Shown: positions 8,338-17,073, numbered from the stretch's first letter. The stretch: DNA of 64,000 bases from Bacteroidales bacterium (GCA_024401395.1 JAKSLD010000004.1:62001-126000); one strand, 5' to 3'. Notes: generated by a model not told the origin, from the sequence alone. Translations and numbers: made by a program.

Positions 8338-10212
8338 ATGAATAAAAATATCATAAAGGCGCTTGCTGGAGTAGCAGTCATGCTTTCAGCTTGTGACTAC
8401 AACGAAGATAATTTCGAAGGCCTTGACGAGTTGGTTAACGAAGCGCATAAGAATATCGTTTCTGAGAATTATACTCTCACAGCTGACGACTATACGGCTA
8501 TAGCAAAGTATAGCAAAGACGAGCTAGGCAAACTTGCATCTTCGCAGGCATTTGACAATGCAGACCTTGCAAAGAAGTATATTCCTACCTTCCTTTCGTC
8601 TAAATACTACACTGTTGATATCAAATCAGCAGTTAACGTAACATTCAATGTATTGAAGGGTACTACTGACACATATACACAGCTCAACAAGACAGCATCA
8701 TACACTGTAAGTGCTGATGACTATGTTTCAGTATGGGGAAATGAGAAGGTTAAGTACCTTACACCAGCCACAACAGGCAATGTAGCAGGAGTTCTTTCTA
8801 AAGTATATCCTAATGCAGTTGCTGGTGAGTATGTAGCTGTTACATATAAGTATGATGCAAATGAGCCTGTTGTTGCAGGTGAGGCTGCTCCAGCTACGTA
8901 TGTTATAACAGACAAATTTGAGGGAGAAGGAAAGTATGTCATTGCAGCAAAGGTAGGCGATGGCTATATTCCTTATGGTCTTCTCAAAGACGAGTCGAAG
9001 ACATACGGTTATTTTGTAGGAGATGCTATTTCGGCAGCCAATGGTACTATCTCGTTGGCAGATGCAGAGAGCTACGTAATGACAGTTGCGAAGACAGCTA
9101 ATGGCTATTCGCTCCAGCGTCCTGACGGAAAGTTCATCTACATGGCTGGTAATTATGACAGTTTCAACCTTGGAGATTATCCAGAAGAGGGTGGTGACTG
9201 GACATTCACAGCGATCAGCGATGGAATGTTCAATGTTGTAAATGTGCTAAAGTCTAAGTGTGTCAAGTATGATACAGGCTATAATTCATACGGCTGCTAT
9301 GCATCTACAAAGTATGAAGGTAAGGATAACTATATTGATGTAAATATCTTCAAGCTTGTTGAGCCTGACAATGCAGGCAATCAGGATGTAATTGCTACAG
9401 CACCAGAGACAGTATTTGCTCTTTATAAGTTTGATGGCAAGAAGTGGGCAGTGACTACAGATGCTTCATTCCTTTCGGCTGCTGATTACAAGGCTATGGG
9501 TCAGAAGTACACCAACCTCAGTGAGACAGCTTCACCAGCAGTATATCTTCCAAACTATTTGAGCGCAGCATTCCCATACGCTCTTGAAGGTGATGAGAAG
9601 ACAGTAGCATACTATTACTACAATGGCAAGACAACATCTGTACGTGCAGATTTGTTTACATTCAGTGAGGGCAAGTGGAGTGCTTCTGCGAAGTCGGAAG
9701 TTACTACAATGCAGTATGTAAAGAACAGCAAGGGTTGGGCATACGATCCTAGTGTTGTTATCACACTTCCTAAGTCATCAGCATCAACAGCATTCTACCA
9801 GACAGCAACAGATTGGGTATGGGAGAATGTAGACCAAGCTATGGGTATTACAGTTGCTGGTCAGGGTTATATGACATCGTACAAGAACAATGAATACTAT
9901 ACAGGTTCGTCGGCATATCAGAACAATGTAGACTGGCGAGCTGGATCTGCTAGGGCACAGTATCCTGCAGGATACGACGGAATGTCGGATACAGAGATTG
10001 TAGAGCAGATGAAGAAGAACCTTATTGAGGTTTACGCTCATGTTCTTGCAAAATTGTACCCAGAGGCTAATGTAGTTGAGGGTATTGATGTGACATACAC
10101 AATCAACTTCATAGTATATACTGGTTCAAATGCAGACTACCAGATTATTTACAAGGTAGTAGGCAAGGGTCAGTTCGAATACGTAGAAGGTTCTTTGCAG
10201 GAGGTGAAATAA
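8338..10212 (+). CDS. lipoprotein with internal repeats, partner of the TonB receptor
   Basis: A signal sequence ends in the lipobox LSAC (Cys19), so the product is probably an outer-membrane lipoprotein. At least two related segments can be seen: an early one with TADDYTAIAKY followed by KYIPTFLSSKYY, and a later one with SAADYKAMGQKY followed by VYLPNYLSAAFPY. This repeat grammar (DY..., then a P-x-FLS or P-x-YLS turn) suggests tandem copies of one beta-rich domain. The gene lies 22 bases after the TonB receptor in the position SusD-like lipoproteins usually hold, but it has no SusD features. A role in ligand capture for that receptor is inferred from position only. Confidence 0.78.
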   Translation: MNKNIIKALAGVAVMLSACDYNEDNFEGLDELVNEAHKNIVSENYTLTADDYTAIAKYSKDELGKLASSQAFDNADLAKKYIPTFLSSKYYTVDIKSAVNVTFNVLKGTTDTYTQLNKTASYTVSADDYVSVWGNEKVKYLTPATTGNVAGVLSKVYPNAVAGEYVAVTYKYDANEPVVAGEAAPATYVITDKFEGEGKYVIAAKVGDGYIPYGLLKDESKTYGYFVGDAISAANGTISLADAESYVMTVAKTANGYSLQRPDGKFIYMAGNYDSFNLGDYPEEGGDWTFTAISDGMFNVVNVLKSKCVKYDTGYNSYGCYASTKYEGKDNYIDVNIFKLVEPDNAGNQDVIATAPETVFALYKFDGKKWAVTTDASFLSAADYKAMGQKYTNLSETASPAVYLPNYLSAAFPYALEGDEKTVAYYYYNGKTTSVRADLFTFSEGKWSASAKSEVTTMQYVKNSKGWAYDPSVVITLPKSSASTAFYQTATDWVWENVDQAMGITVAGQGYMTSYKNNEYYTGSSAYQNNVDWRAGSARAQYPAGYDGMSDTEIVEQMKKNLIEVYAHVLAKLYPEANVVEGIDVTYTINFIVYTGSNADYQIIYKVVGKGQFEYVEGSLQEVK

Positions 10213-10233
10213 TAAATTACTCCGAATAATATT

Positions 10234-10266
10234 AAGGTGAGTCGGGATCCGGCTCACCTTTTTTGT
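10234..10266 (+). terminator. rho-independent terminator after the receptor-lipoprotein pair
   Basis: AAGGTGAG and CTCACCTT form a strong stem around a short loop with an extra G/C pairing, followed by a T-run. It closes the 5.6-10.2 kb transcription unit. Confidence 0.85.
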
Positions 10267-10355
10267 TTTGTGTATTTTAATAATCATGAGATTGTCGCGG
10301 TATGGATATTGTTTTTAATATTAACTTTACGGCATTCTACATAACTTGTTAAATA

Positions 10356-12353
10356 ATGAAATTCAGTAAAGTAATATCGCTATCCGCTCTCCTGCTCCTT
10401 TCGGGCATGAGCGTGCAGGCTAAGGACTATGTCGTGACCTCTCCAGATGGTCATCTTAAAGCCGTAGTCAATGATGATGCCAAAGTATCATGGAGCATTA
10501 TGCGCGATGAGCAGGTTGTCCTAGCGCCTTCTGCTATCAGCATCCAGACCACAACCGGAAGTTGGGGCGAGAAGACCCGTGTGCAGAAAGCACGTCAGCG
10601 TAGTATCAGCGAGACCATTCCTACTGTAACTTACAAGCGTGCAGAAGTCAAGAACGAGTGCAATGAGCTTTCGCTCGACTGCAGCGGTGAATTTAATCTA
10701 ATTGTACGTGCCTATAATGATGGTTGTGCCTATCGCCTTGTCAGCAAGTCGAACAAGACCCTCCGCGTAATCAAAGAGTCGCCAGAATTCGCCTTCACAG
10801 CCGATTATCAAGCATTCGTACCCTATATCAATGACAATCGTGGAGGCGAGAGATATTGCTACAGCTTCGAGTCGTACTATGACGAGCAAAAGCTCTCAGC
10901 TATGTATAATGACTCCATAGCCATCACACCACTTGCTGTATGTTTGCCAGACGGCATGAAGGCTGTTGTCATGGAGACCAGCGTTGAGGATTATCCAGGT
11001 ATGTTTCTCTACCGCAACGAATCCTCTCCTGCCAATACACTTCAGACCGATTTTGCCCCACTTCCAATCGAGACAGTCATCGGAGGCTTTGACAGACTGA
11101 ACCTAGTGCCTGTCAAGCGTGCAGACTATATAGCCGACCTACAAAAGAAGCAGGCCTTACCTTGGCGCCTGGTGCTTGTCACAACTGCCGACACCCAGTT
11201 GCTCGATACAGATACACCATACTGCCTTGCACCTGCCTGTCGCCTCACAGATACCTCGTGGATCAAGCCAGGCAAGGTGGCATGGGACTGGTGGAACAAC
11301 TGGAATATCTCCGGAGTAGACTTCCGCGCAGGTATCAACACCCAGACATACAAGCATTATATAGACTTCGCACATAAGAATGGCCTTGAGTACATCATCG
11401 TCGACGAAGGTTGGAGTGATGAGGAAGACCTCCTGAAATATAGCAACGACGAACTTAGCATACCAGAGCTTGTAGCATACGGTAAAGAGCGCAACGTCGG
11501 TGTAATTCTCTGGACATCATGGCGCAACCTTATTAAGGATTTGGATCGCAACATGAGCCATTATGTAGCAGAAGGCGTCAAAGGATTTAAGATAGACTTC
11601 TTTGACCGAGACGATTACGAAGTAATTCACTCTACATACGAGATTGCTGCCGCTGCAGCCGAGCACCATCTGCTAGTTGACTATCACGGACTCAAGCCAT
11701 CAGGTATTCAGCGAGCTTATCCTAATGTTGTCAACTTTGAAGGCGTAAAGGGTCTGGAGAATTGCAAGTGGGAGCCACGCAATGCAAATGGTCCTGTACA
11801 CGACATGCCACGTTACGACGTATCTATCCCTTATCTGCGTATGCTCCCTGGTCCGCTAGATTACACGCCAGGAGCTATGCACAATGCTACCCGAGACCAC
11901 TTCTTCGGTAACAACAATCATCCGATGAGCATGGGTACCCGTGTGCACCAGATGGCCATGTATGTAATCTACGAGGCACCTCTTCAGATGTTGGCAGATA
12001 GTCCGACACACTACGAGCAAAATCAAGAGTGTACCAATTTCATAGCAGCCGTACCTACTATATTTGACGAGACTATTCCACTCTGTGGAGAATTGGGAGA
12101 ATACGTAGCCATTGCTCGTCGCAAGGGTAACACCTGGTATGTAGCAGCCATGAACAACTGGTCGCCTCGCACATTGACCATTGATCTCTCTAAGTTCCTG
12201 ACTTCTGAGATGAATATGGACAGCTACGCTGATGGTATAAATGCCGATCGTGAGGCTACGGATTACAAGCACCAGACCCGTAAGGTCAATCCTTCAGAAA
12301 CCATCACACTCAACCTGGCACCTGCCGGTGGCTGGTGTGCTATCTTCAAATAG
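10356..12353 (+). CDS. glycoside hydrolase family 97 (SusB-like) alpha-glycosidase
   Basis: This 665-residue protein has a signal peptide ending near VQAKD and the GH97 order: an N-terminal beta-sandwich domain, a TIM barrel, and a short C-terminal beta domain. The barrel shows GKVAWDWWNNWN, IIVDEGW, GFKIDFFDRDD and NFEGVKGLE. GH97 has inverting and retaining branches; the Asp in KIDFF sits where retaining members carry the nucleophile, so a retaining, alpha-galactosidase-like enzyme is more likely than a SusB-type alpha-glucosidase. That subfamily call is inference. The gene stands alone after a terminator. Its C-rich codon use differs from the preceding envelope genes. Confidence 0.9.
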   Translation: MKFSKVISLSALLLLSGMSVQAKDYVVTSPDGHLKAVVNDDAKVSWSIMRDEQVVLAPSAISIQTTTGSWGEKTRVQKARQRSISETIPTVTYKRAEVKNECNELSLDCSGEFNLIVRAYNDGCAYRLVSKSNKTLRVIKESPEFAFTADYQAFVPYINDNRGGERYCYSFESYYDEQKLSAMYNDSIAITPLAVCLPDGMKAVVMETSVEDYPGMFLYRNESSPANTLQTDFAPLPIETVIGGFDRLNLVPVKRADYIADLQKKQALPWRLVLVTTADTQLLDTDTPYCLAPACRLTDTSWIKPGKVAWDWWNNWNISGVDFRAGINTQTYKHYIDFAHKNGLEYIIVDEGWSDEEDLLKYSNDELSIPELVAYGKERNVGVILWTSWRNLIKDLDRNMSHYVAEGVKGFKIDFFDRDDYEVIHSTYEIAAAAAEHHLLVDYHGLKPSGIQRAYPNVVNFEGVKGLENCKWEPRNANGPVHDMPRYDVSIPYLRMLPGPLDYTPGAMHNATRDHFFGNNNHPMSMGTRVHQMAMYVIYEAPLQMLADSPTHYEQNQECTNFIAAVPTIFDETIPLCGELGEYVAIARRKGNTWYVAAMNNWSPRTLTIDLSKFLTSEMNMDSYADGINADREATDYKHQTRKVNPSETITLNLAPAGGWCAIFK

Positions 12354-12365
12354 CTTTTAATTCCT

Positions 12366-12389
12366 AATTCCTAATTAGTAATTCCTAAT
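12366..12389. repeat. dispersed 24-bp AT repeat, copy 1
   Basis: A 24-base string built from AATTCCTAAT units with a central TAGT lies just after the GH97 gene. It recurs exactly at 54901-54924. Further partial CCTAATT units continue to about 12420. Confidence 0.75.
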
Positions 12390-12488
12390 ACCTGATTCCT
12401 AGTTAATAAATACTAGGAATTGGGTGGGGGAGAAGAGAAAATGAAAGCGTGTCTAGTCGTGCTAGATGGGCTAGATGAGCGAAGGGAA

Positions 12489-12583
12489 AGAGTAATTGAG
12501 GATATCTCCTCCGGCGGAAGTTTACAGCCGCTCCTGCGTCGCTTTCGTAAACCACCGCCTTCGGGGATAACCTCAATTACTCT
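12489..12583. other. 95-nt long stem-loop, possible structured RNA or element end
   Basis: The outer arms AGAGTAATTGAGG (12489-12501) and CCTCAATTACTCT (12571-12583) pair perfectly. Inside them GGCGG pairs with CCGCC (12513-12517 with 12555-12559), and GTTTAC pairs with GTAAAC (12520-12525 with 12547-12552), with small internal loops between. The whole segment therefore folds into one near-continuous hairpin. It does not match an RNA family I recognise and lies in a stretch (12354-12655) with no credible gene. Confidence 0.6.
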
Positions 12584-12655
12584 GCGGGTGGAGAAAGTCG
12601 TTGTGGCAGAGGGAGGTCGAATTCACTTTGTGTGTACTTTGTGGTATAATGGAAG

Positions 12656-12905
12656 TATAAGGCTGCATGCAGTCTTTGTCAATGGAGGGTAGCTGCTGGT
12701 ACAATGGAAGTACCATATTATTACAAATTGATAAGAGAGCACGGGAAAGAGCTGATGGAGGTCTGGTTGCAGAGTCGACGAGAGAAGGGGCTTTGACAAT
12801 AGAGGGGTAGATATGCGAGTATTCAAGGAGAGGGGTATGTTTTTCTGGGTGAAGTTTGAGAGTGTGGATGAGTATATGGGGGGGGTGGAGAGGTTGGCGG
12901 GGTAG
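12656..12905 (+). pseudogene. decayed, internally deleted copy of the 25097-25576 gene with its leader
   Basis: Positions 12656-12714 match 24931-24989 with one mismatch (the leader), then the sequence jumps to material matching 25386-25576, the last third of the intact gene. About 400 bases, covering the rest of the leader and two thirds of the coding region, are missing, and the remaining reading frame is broken. The last 49 bases belong also to the 911-bp direct repeat that begins at 12857. Confidence 0.75.
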
Positions 12906-12944
12906 AAATGCAGAAGAATTACTATTTGATTTGAATTTTTTTCT

Positions 12945-12952
12945 TACATTTG
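12945..12952 (+). promoter_or_regulatory. -7 element of the tolC promoter, copy 1
   Basis: TACATTTG fits TAnnTTTG. The same element is at 20580-20587 in copy 2. A transcript from here would have a leader of about 180 bases before the tolC ATG. Confidence 0.55.
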
Positions 12953-13068
12953 CGGTCGGTTTTGGATTTCGTAATTAATAGTGCTCGAAATTCTTCTTCT
13001 GATTTTTCCCTGATCTGAGAGGTTTGTAGTGCATTGTGGCAAACGTGTGGTTTGTCCGAGCCTAGATG

Positions 13069-13120
13069 GTTCATTTATTCGTATTTCCGGGGGAAGGAAT
13101 AAATATGACGAATAATGAAC
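13069..13120 (+). promoter_or_regulatory. leader hairpin before tolC, copy 1
   Basis: GTTCATTTATTCGT (13069-13082) pairs with ACGAATAATGAAC (13108-13120) apart from one bulged T. The interior ATTTCC/GGAAGGAAT adds an alternative inner pairing. The hairpin ends 24 bases before the preferred ATG and also contains the alternative ATG at 13115, so it could be an operator or could block translation. It is repeated at 20704-20755. Confidence 0.5.
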
Positions 13121-13144
13121 TGTAATAATACGTCTATAATCTTA

Positions 13145-13767
13145 ATGAACAAACACAAGTTTCTTTGTGCTCTGGCTGTCACGATGATAGTCGGAGCAAG
13201 TTGCTGTTGTGTGCCTATGTATGCGCAGCCAAGAATGAGTCTTCAGTCGCTTTTTGCCATGGCTGACCAGCAGAGTCAGCACATCAAGGTCAGTGAAGAG
13301 GCATTGAAGGCAGCAGAAGAAGGGGTATCATCGGCGAAATCAGCATTGCTTCCAAGTGTAGAATTGAGTGTGCAAGGTTCCTACACCGGCAATGCATTCC
13401 TTATGTCGCGAGGTTTTTCGACCAGAGGTGCAACGGAATACATCGTTCCGGGTCTTGGGCCTCAAAATGTGCAGAATGGCAAGCAACCAACACCGCATTG
13501 GGGCAACAGTTTCACGGCCCAGGTGAGTCAGGTAATCTACGCTGGTGGCGCTATCCGCTCAGGAATAGAGATGTCAAAACTGGGTTGCCAGATGGCAGAA
13601 CTTGATGTGGAGAAGAATCGTCAGGAGGTGCGATTTCTGCTTACCGGCTATTACCTTGACCTTTACAAATTGCAAAACCAGTCGCAGGTAATAGCGAAGA
13701 ACATTGAACTAACGGAAAGGGTTATCGAACAGATGAAAGTTCGCAGAGAACAGGGAACTGTACTGAA
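13145..13767 (+). pseudogene. 5' fragment of the tolC-type gene (duplicate)
   Basis: This is identical in translation to residues 1-207 of the intact outer-membrane efflux protein at 20780-22165, including the signal peptide. It keeps the promoter and leader. At 13768 the sequence changes to the antisense strand of the truncated ion-channel gene, and the frame runs on through unrelated codons to a stop at 14017. The product would lack the second half of the TolC barrel/helical repeat and should not be functional. Confidence 0.88.
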
Positions 13768-14094
13768 AAAACGAAACACCCTCAATGTTCTCAACGTCAA
13801 AAGGAACGACACATCGGCACCTTCGACAGGCAAAAAAGACATCACAATAGAAGGCAAAGCTATAATGACCAATGTACCATCCAACCTATTCCATCCGTCG
13901 GACCAATACCCCTTGAAGCCAAGTTGTATATGCTTCAATACCATCTCTATGATGAAGAAAATATTAAAAAGCATATCAAGAATATCCAGCATACTATTAT
14001 TGACGCCACATTCCTGAATATAGATAGTCAACGAGTTAAGAATGACTATAAAAATAACTATCTTTTCGTTGGTGAATAATCTACTTGCATTCAT
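13768..14094 (-). pseudogene. voltage-sensor-type ion channel, 3' end cut off at the repeat junction
   Basis: The N-terminal part of an ion-transport (PF00520-type) channel is present: S1 (EKIVIFIVILNSLTIYI), S2 (DMLFNIFFIIEMVLK), S3 (RLDGTLVIIALPSIV) and the Arg-spaced S4 (LRTLRVFRFF). The S5, pore and S6 parts are absent because the gene ends at 13767/13768, where the tolC duplicate begins; the frame then reads antisense tolC. The start is set at the ATG at 14094, one base after the upstream stop, rather than 14112. It is the last gene of the minus-strand cluster. Confidence 0.8.
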
Positions 14095-14095
14095 G

Positions 14096-14446
14096 TCACT
14101 CAAAAATCTCAAAGAATTTTATAAGGCTATCTAACATATCACCGTAAAAGTCAGCTATAAAGCCAAAGAATTTGCCAATAACATGCCATAGTCTACAGAT
14201 ATAAGGCCATAGGAACACCAGAAATCTGATTACCCCATAAAGCATCACCAAAATACCGGCTATCAAGACAGGCGCAAGTAGCCATTGTCCAAAACTAGCC
14301 TTCCCTTTTCTGATGTCATTTATAGTATTTTGAGTAAGCACAAGATATCTACCTATGACCGTCAATATTCCTAAAAATATATTCCCGAAAAACTCAGCAA
14401 GTACAGTTCCTACAAACCCACCTAATAAATCAATAAGACATCCCAT
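14096..14446 (-). CDS. small membrane protein, 116 aa, unknown
   Basis: I do not recognise a family. The protein has a Gly-rich hydrophobic N-terminus (GGFVGTVLAEFFGNIFLGILTV), a second strong membrane segment (LLAPVLIAGILVMLYGVI) and an aromatic, amphipathic C-terminus. The ATG overlaps the stop of the amidohydrolase (TAATG), so it is translationally coupled in the minus-strand cluster. Together with the channel gene that follows, it may handle transport or immunity; this is inferred from position. Confidence 0.65.
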   Translation of the reverse strand: MGCLIDLLGGFVGTVLAEFFGNIFLGILTVIGRYLVLTQNTINDIRKGKASFGQWLLAPVLIAGILVMLYGVIRFLVFLWPYICRLWHVIGKFFGFIADFYGDMLDSLIKFFEIFE

Positions 14447-15183
14447 TATAAAAATAATTTTTCAAAATTAACGTGACTGACCTTATCCCATTGTTGTTCA
14501 CTCATAACAGATTGGGTATCCAATATGATTTTACGGTAGAGCGCAGACATATCTTGCCCAGGGTAGAAATAATCATGAAGTGGATAGTCAGTTCCAAACA
14601 ACACTCTGTCTTCAAAACCATTTATTATTAGTTCTGATATACATTCTGCAGGAGTGAATGCAGTGTCTGCATAACAATTCGGACACTCTTCTAGAACTTT
14701 CAATGCTTGGTCTATAGGTCTAGAGTGTGCTATGATACACGTCACATCCTGATTACGCTTAATAATGTCAAGATAAGACTCTGAATCACTTTCTGGACGT
14801 CCACCAGTATGAAAAAGCAACGGCAACCTCAATTCACGAGCTACATCAATTACATATTCTATTTCATCTTCTTCCCATTGCTCGAAATAGCCATGAATCT
14901 TAAGACATCGCCAATTAACACCGCATTCAACTGACTCTTTCAGAGTACTATTTGCAAGCATTCGACGCACAACCCACAATACAGGAACGAGTTTGTTCCC
15001 CGCCAATCCTGAAAGCTCTTTCATTTCTTCAATAGGGTTAGCTTTCTCTGACGGCATACATGTGCTCGTTGACGAAACTGCATATTTATCTACACATAGC
15101 GACTCGAAGAAATTCACTATGTCGTTTGGCGATGTATATAGTTCTCTGAACTGTCCGACATGTACATGTGCGTCACAAATCAT
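14446..15183 (-). CDS. amidohydrolase-family metal-dependent hydrolase
   Basis: This is a 245-residue TIM-barrel hydrolase of the amidohydrolase (PF04909-like) superfamily. It has the N-terminal metal motif DAHVHVG, a strand-5 type His in LLFHTGG, a His in IIAHSRP and the C-terminal Asp in LFGTDYPLHDYF, so the metal site looks complete. The ATG lies inside the end of the 55-aa Cys protein gene (11-base overlap), and its stop overlaps the next start. In this cluster it may hydrolyse the modified peptide or a leader, but the substrate is unknown. Confidence 0.8.
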   Translation of the reverse strand: MICDAHVHVGQFRELYTSPNDIVNFFESLCVDKYAVSSTSTCMPSEKANPIEEMKELSGLAGNKLVPVLWVVRRMLANSTLKESVECGVNWRCLKIHGYFEQWEEDEIEYVIDVARELRLPLLFHTGGRPESDSESYLDIIKRNQDVTCIIAHSRPIDQALKVLEECPNCYADTAFTPAECISELIINGFEDRVLFGTDYPLHDYFYPGQDMSALYRKIILDTQSVMSEQQWDKVSHVNFEKLFL

Positions 15184-15340
15184 CTTCTTTTTTTTGCTTC
15201 ACCCTCAGGTCAATTTGTTTTACCAATTTACAGAACTGAATGCTTATTGGACCGTCATGTGGCTCGACAACAAGCATCTTCTTGCACAAATCACGCACTT
15301 CACAAGTCTTACATTCCGTGTTTTCGATTTTCTCTAGCAT
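15173..15340 (-). CDS. 55-aa four-Cys mini-protein with a SPASM-like half motif
   Basis: A small frame runs from the ATG at 15340 to the TGA at 15173. It overlaps the radical SAM stop by 7 bases and the amidohydrolase start by 11 bases, which strongly suggests translational coupling. Cysteines are at residues 10, 13, 19 and 37. The segment ECKTCEVRDLC closely resembles ECLDCEARDFC in the C-terminal SPASM domain of the neighbouring radical SAM enzyme, so it may bind an Fe-S cluster or Zn. The rest is charged and Lys-rich. No named family was recognised. Confidence 0.72.
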   Translation of the reverse strand: MLEKIENTECKTCEVRDLCKKMLVVEPHDGPISIQFCKLVKQIDLRVKQKKEDDL

Positions 15341-16818
15341 GTCTCGTCATCCTTTTTGTTGAAGTCTACTCCAAACTTCTCTATCACAAGACGCTTTGTC
15401 AAGAATGCCACATCGCAAAAGTGTTTGTTAATCTTGTACATATCGCCACCACTTTCGTTATAGTTTCTAACAAGGCAACGAGCGCAGAAATCTCTAGCCT
15501 CACAATCGAGACATTCTGGGAAGTCTGCCTGCGTAATCTTGCGCAATTCCTTTAAGCGCTCGCTCTTTTCCCATATCTCAACTAGCGGTTGCTCATTGAC
15601 ATTGCCCAACACCATACTTTGCCATCCTGCACATGGATATACATCACCATTGGCTGTTATGCAACAGTTGTCGTAACCAACGCCGCAAAGAGGTTGCTTC
15701 TTATAGCGTTCAATGTCAAATTTTATTTCCTCGCTTATAGGCCTTTGTTTTAGTGTCTTGTCTCTATATTGCAAATCATAATCCATAATATCACGCAAGA
15801 GTTCTTCTGTTTCTTCGATAGATATGCGATTAGCAAGATTGTTTGTGTTAAAATCCGCCTGAGCCATCATGATGAAGTCTGTCTGTGCCTTTATCTTAAG
15901 GCTACGAGCATAATGGAGAACGTCTTTGTAGCCCTTCCGGTTAGCTTTCATAATTGGACATGAAATCTGTACCGGCACATCTGCTGCTACAAGTTTTTCT
16001 ATTGCTGCCTTTGACTTTATGAATGACCCCTTTACGGTAGTTATTAAATCATGTATTTGCGGTTCCATGCTATAAAGCGACACCTGTATAAGAGAAACAT
16101 TCAACTCACGCAACTGTTCTACTTGTTCATCTCTTAACGCTATGAGATTCGACAATATAGTGACCATCATATCCTTTTCGCGAGCATAGCGAACTAGTTC
16201 GATGAGGTCCTTGTGCAAAAATGCTTCTCCGCCAGAAAAGGTCACATGCAAGCCTCCCATATCTGCCAATTGGTCAATAAGATTCTTGACCTTTGATGTG
16301 GGCATATCAAAACCTGCATTCTTTTTCTCATTAGGGATGTAACAGTGAATGCACCGTTCATTGCAACGACTTGATAGTTCAAATTGTATATTTGATATCA
16401 GCGGACGTCCTTGCACTTCTTCGAGGAAGAAGTCCTGAGTATTCTCACTGATTGGTGTTTCAGTTTCTTGATAAAAGTCAGACGCCAAAGTCTTTGGATT
16501 GTCCATAGAATACGAGAACGTCATGTCATTTGCGTCCAACTCTTCTGGAGTATCACCTAGCATTATGAACTTGTCTCTTGCTAGACTCTGAGCAAATTCC
16601 ATAAAGTCCGCTTTAAGCGTTGCAAAGTCCACTCCTTTATATATGGTAAGCAAATGCTCTACAACATCATCTACACTCTTAGGTTCACGACTTATCTCAC
16701 GTAACAAATCAGCACCAAAACTATCGTAGGTCCTATCATGGCGCGTGAGCTGATTTTTTATATATCCGTAATTCTCAGTAGTACGGATAAAGCTATTTTT
16801 GCTTTGTTTAACAAACAT
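15334..16818 (-). CDS. PqqD-like / radical SAM / SPASM peptide-modifying enzyme
   Basis: The protein has 494 residues. Residues about 15-95 look like a PqqD-type peptide-recognition element (NQLTRHDRTYDSFG, SVDDVVEHLL). The radical SAM core has the CxxxCxxC cluster in RCNERCIHCYIP (Cys about 151, 155, 158) and the GGE motif FSGGEAFLHKD. The C-terminal SPASM domain has many Cys residues (CGVGYDNCC, DVYPCAGW, CLDCEARDFCARC, HFC). This architecture is typical of RiPP maturases that form thioether or C-C links. The start at 16818 lies four bases after the upstream TGA; a longer start at 16869 would overlap that gene. Confidence 0.9.
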   Translation of the reverse strand: MFVKQSKNSFIRTTENYGYIKNQLTRHDRTYDSFGADLLREISREPKSVDDVVEHLLTIYKGVDFATLKADFMEFAQSLARDKFIMLGDTPEELDANDMTFSYSMDNPKTLASDFYQETETPISENTQDFFLEEVQGRPLISNIQFELSSRCNERCIHCYIPNEKKNAGFDMPTSKVKNLIDQLADMGGLHVTFSGGEAFLHKDLIELVRYAREKDMMVTILSNLIALRDEQVEQLRELNVSLIQVSLYSMEPQIHDLITTVKGSFIKSKAAIEKLVAADVPVQISCPIMKANRKGYKDVLHYARSLKIKAQTDFIMMAQADFNTNNLANRISIEETEELLRDIMDYDLQYRDKTLKQRPISEEIKFDIERYKKQPLCGVGYDNCCITANGDVYPCAGWQSMVLGNVNEQPLVEIWEKSERLKELRKITQADFPECLDCEARDFCARCLVRNYNESGGDMYKINKHFCDVAFLTKRLVIEKFGVDFNKKDDETC

Positions 16819-16822
16819 CGAA

Positions 16823-17032
16823 TCAGTCTTTTTGAATGAATGTATAATATTCTTCAATAAATTCTGCATTAACTAGCCCCTTTTCTAATGTGATGTATTG
16901 ACGATGTTCAGAATTGACGCAATTTTCGTCATCACATTTCGTTTCGCCAATAATATTTAATGCCAATGGCCATTGATCTGTATCGTTGGGCATGTTCGCA
17001 GAATTTTTCAAATAAACTGTTTGTGGATACAT
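16823..17032 (-). CDS. 69-aa protein upstream of the radical SAM enzyme, unknown
   Basis: The ATG at 17032 opens a 69-residue frame ending four bases before the preferred radical SAM start, so the two are probably translated together. The protein is acidic, with one CDDENC pair of Cys residues and a C-terminal helix rich in Glu and Tyr. It is not recognised. It could be a second substrate, a small chaperone or an accessory recognition protein. Confidence 0.55.
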   Translation of the reverse strand: MYPQTVYLKNSANMPNDTDQWPLALNIIGETKCDDENCVNSEHRQYITLEKGLVNAEFIEEYYTFIQKD

Positions 17033-17073
17033 AATGTCTTGAACTTTTATGTTTATTATTTAGTTTGTATATG

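Larger units (their letters stand above)
12857..13767. repeat. 911-bp direct repeat, copy 1 (partner 20492-21402)
   Basis: This block is repeated at 20492-21402 at a constant offset of 7635 bases. I found five mismatches by eye (three at 12883-12885 and two at 12934-12935). It contains the tail of the basic-protein gene family, the tolC promoter and leader, and the first 207 codons of tolC. Copy 1 ends at the point where the sequence changes to the truncated ion-channel gene. Confidence 0.92.

Noticed and set aside
12420-12692. Open frame of 90 codons after the GH97 gene
   Set aside because: It runs through the 95-nt hairpin and a leader repeat, and its composition is unlike protein; no family features.
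13145-14017. A complete 290-300 residue outer-membrane protein
   Set aside because: After codon 207 the frame reads the antisense of the channel gene; it is a chimera and not a real shortened TolC.
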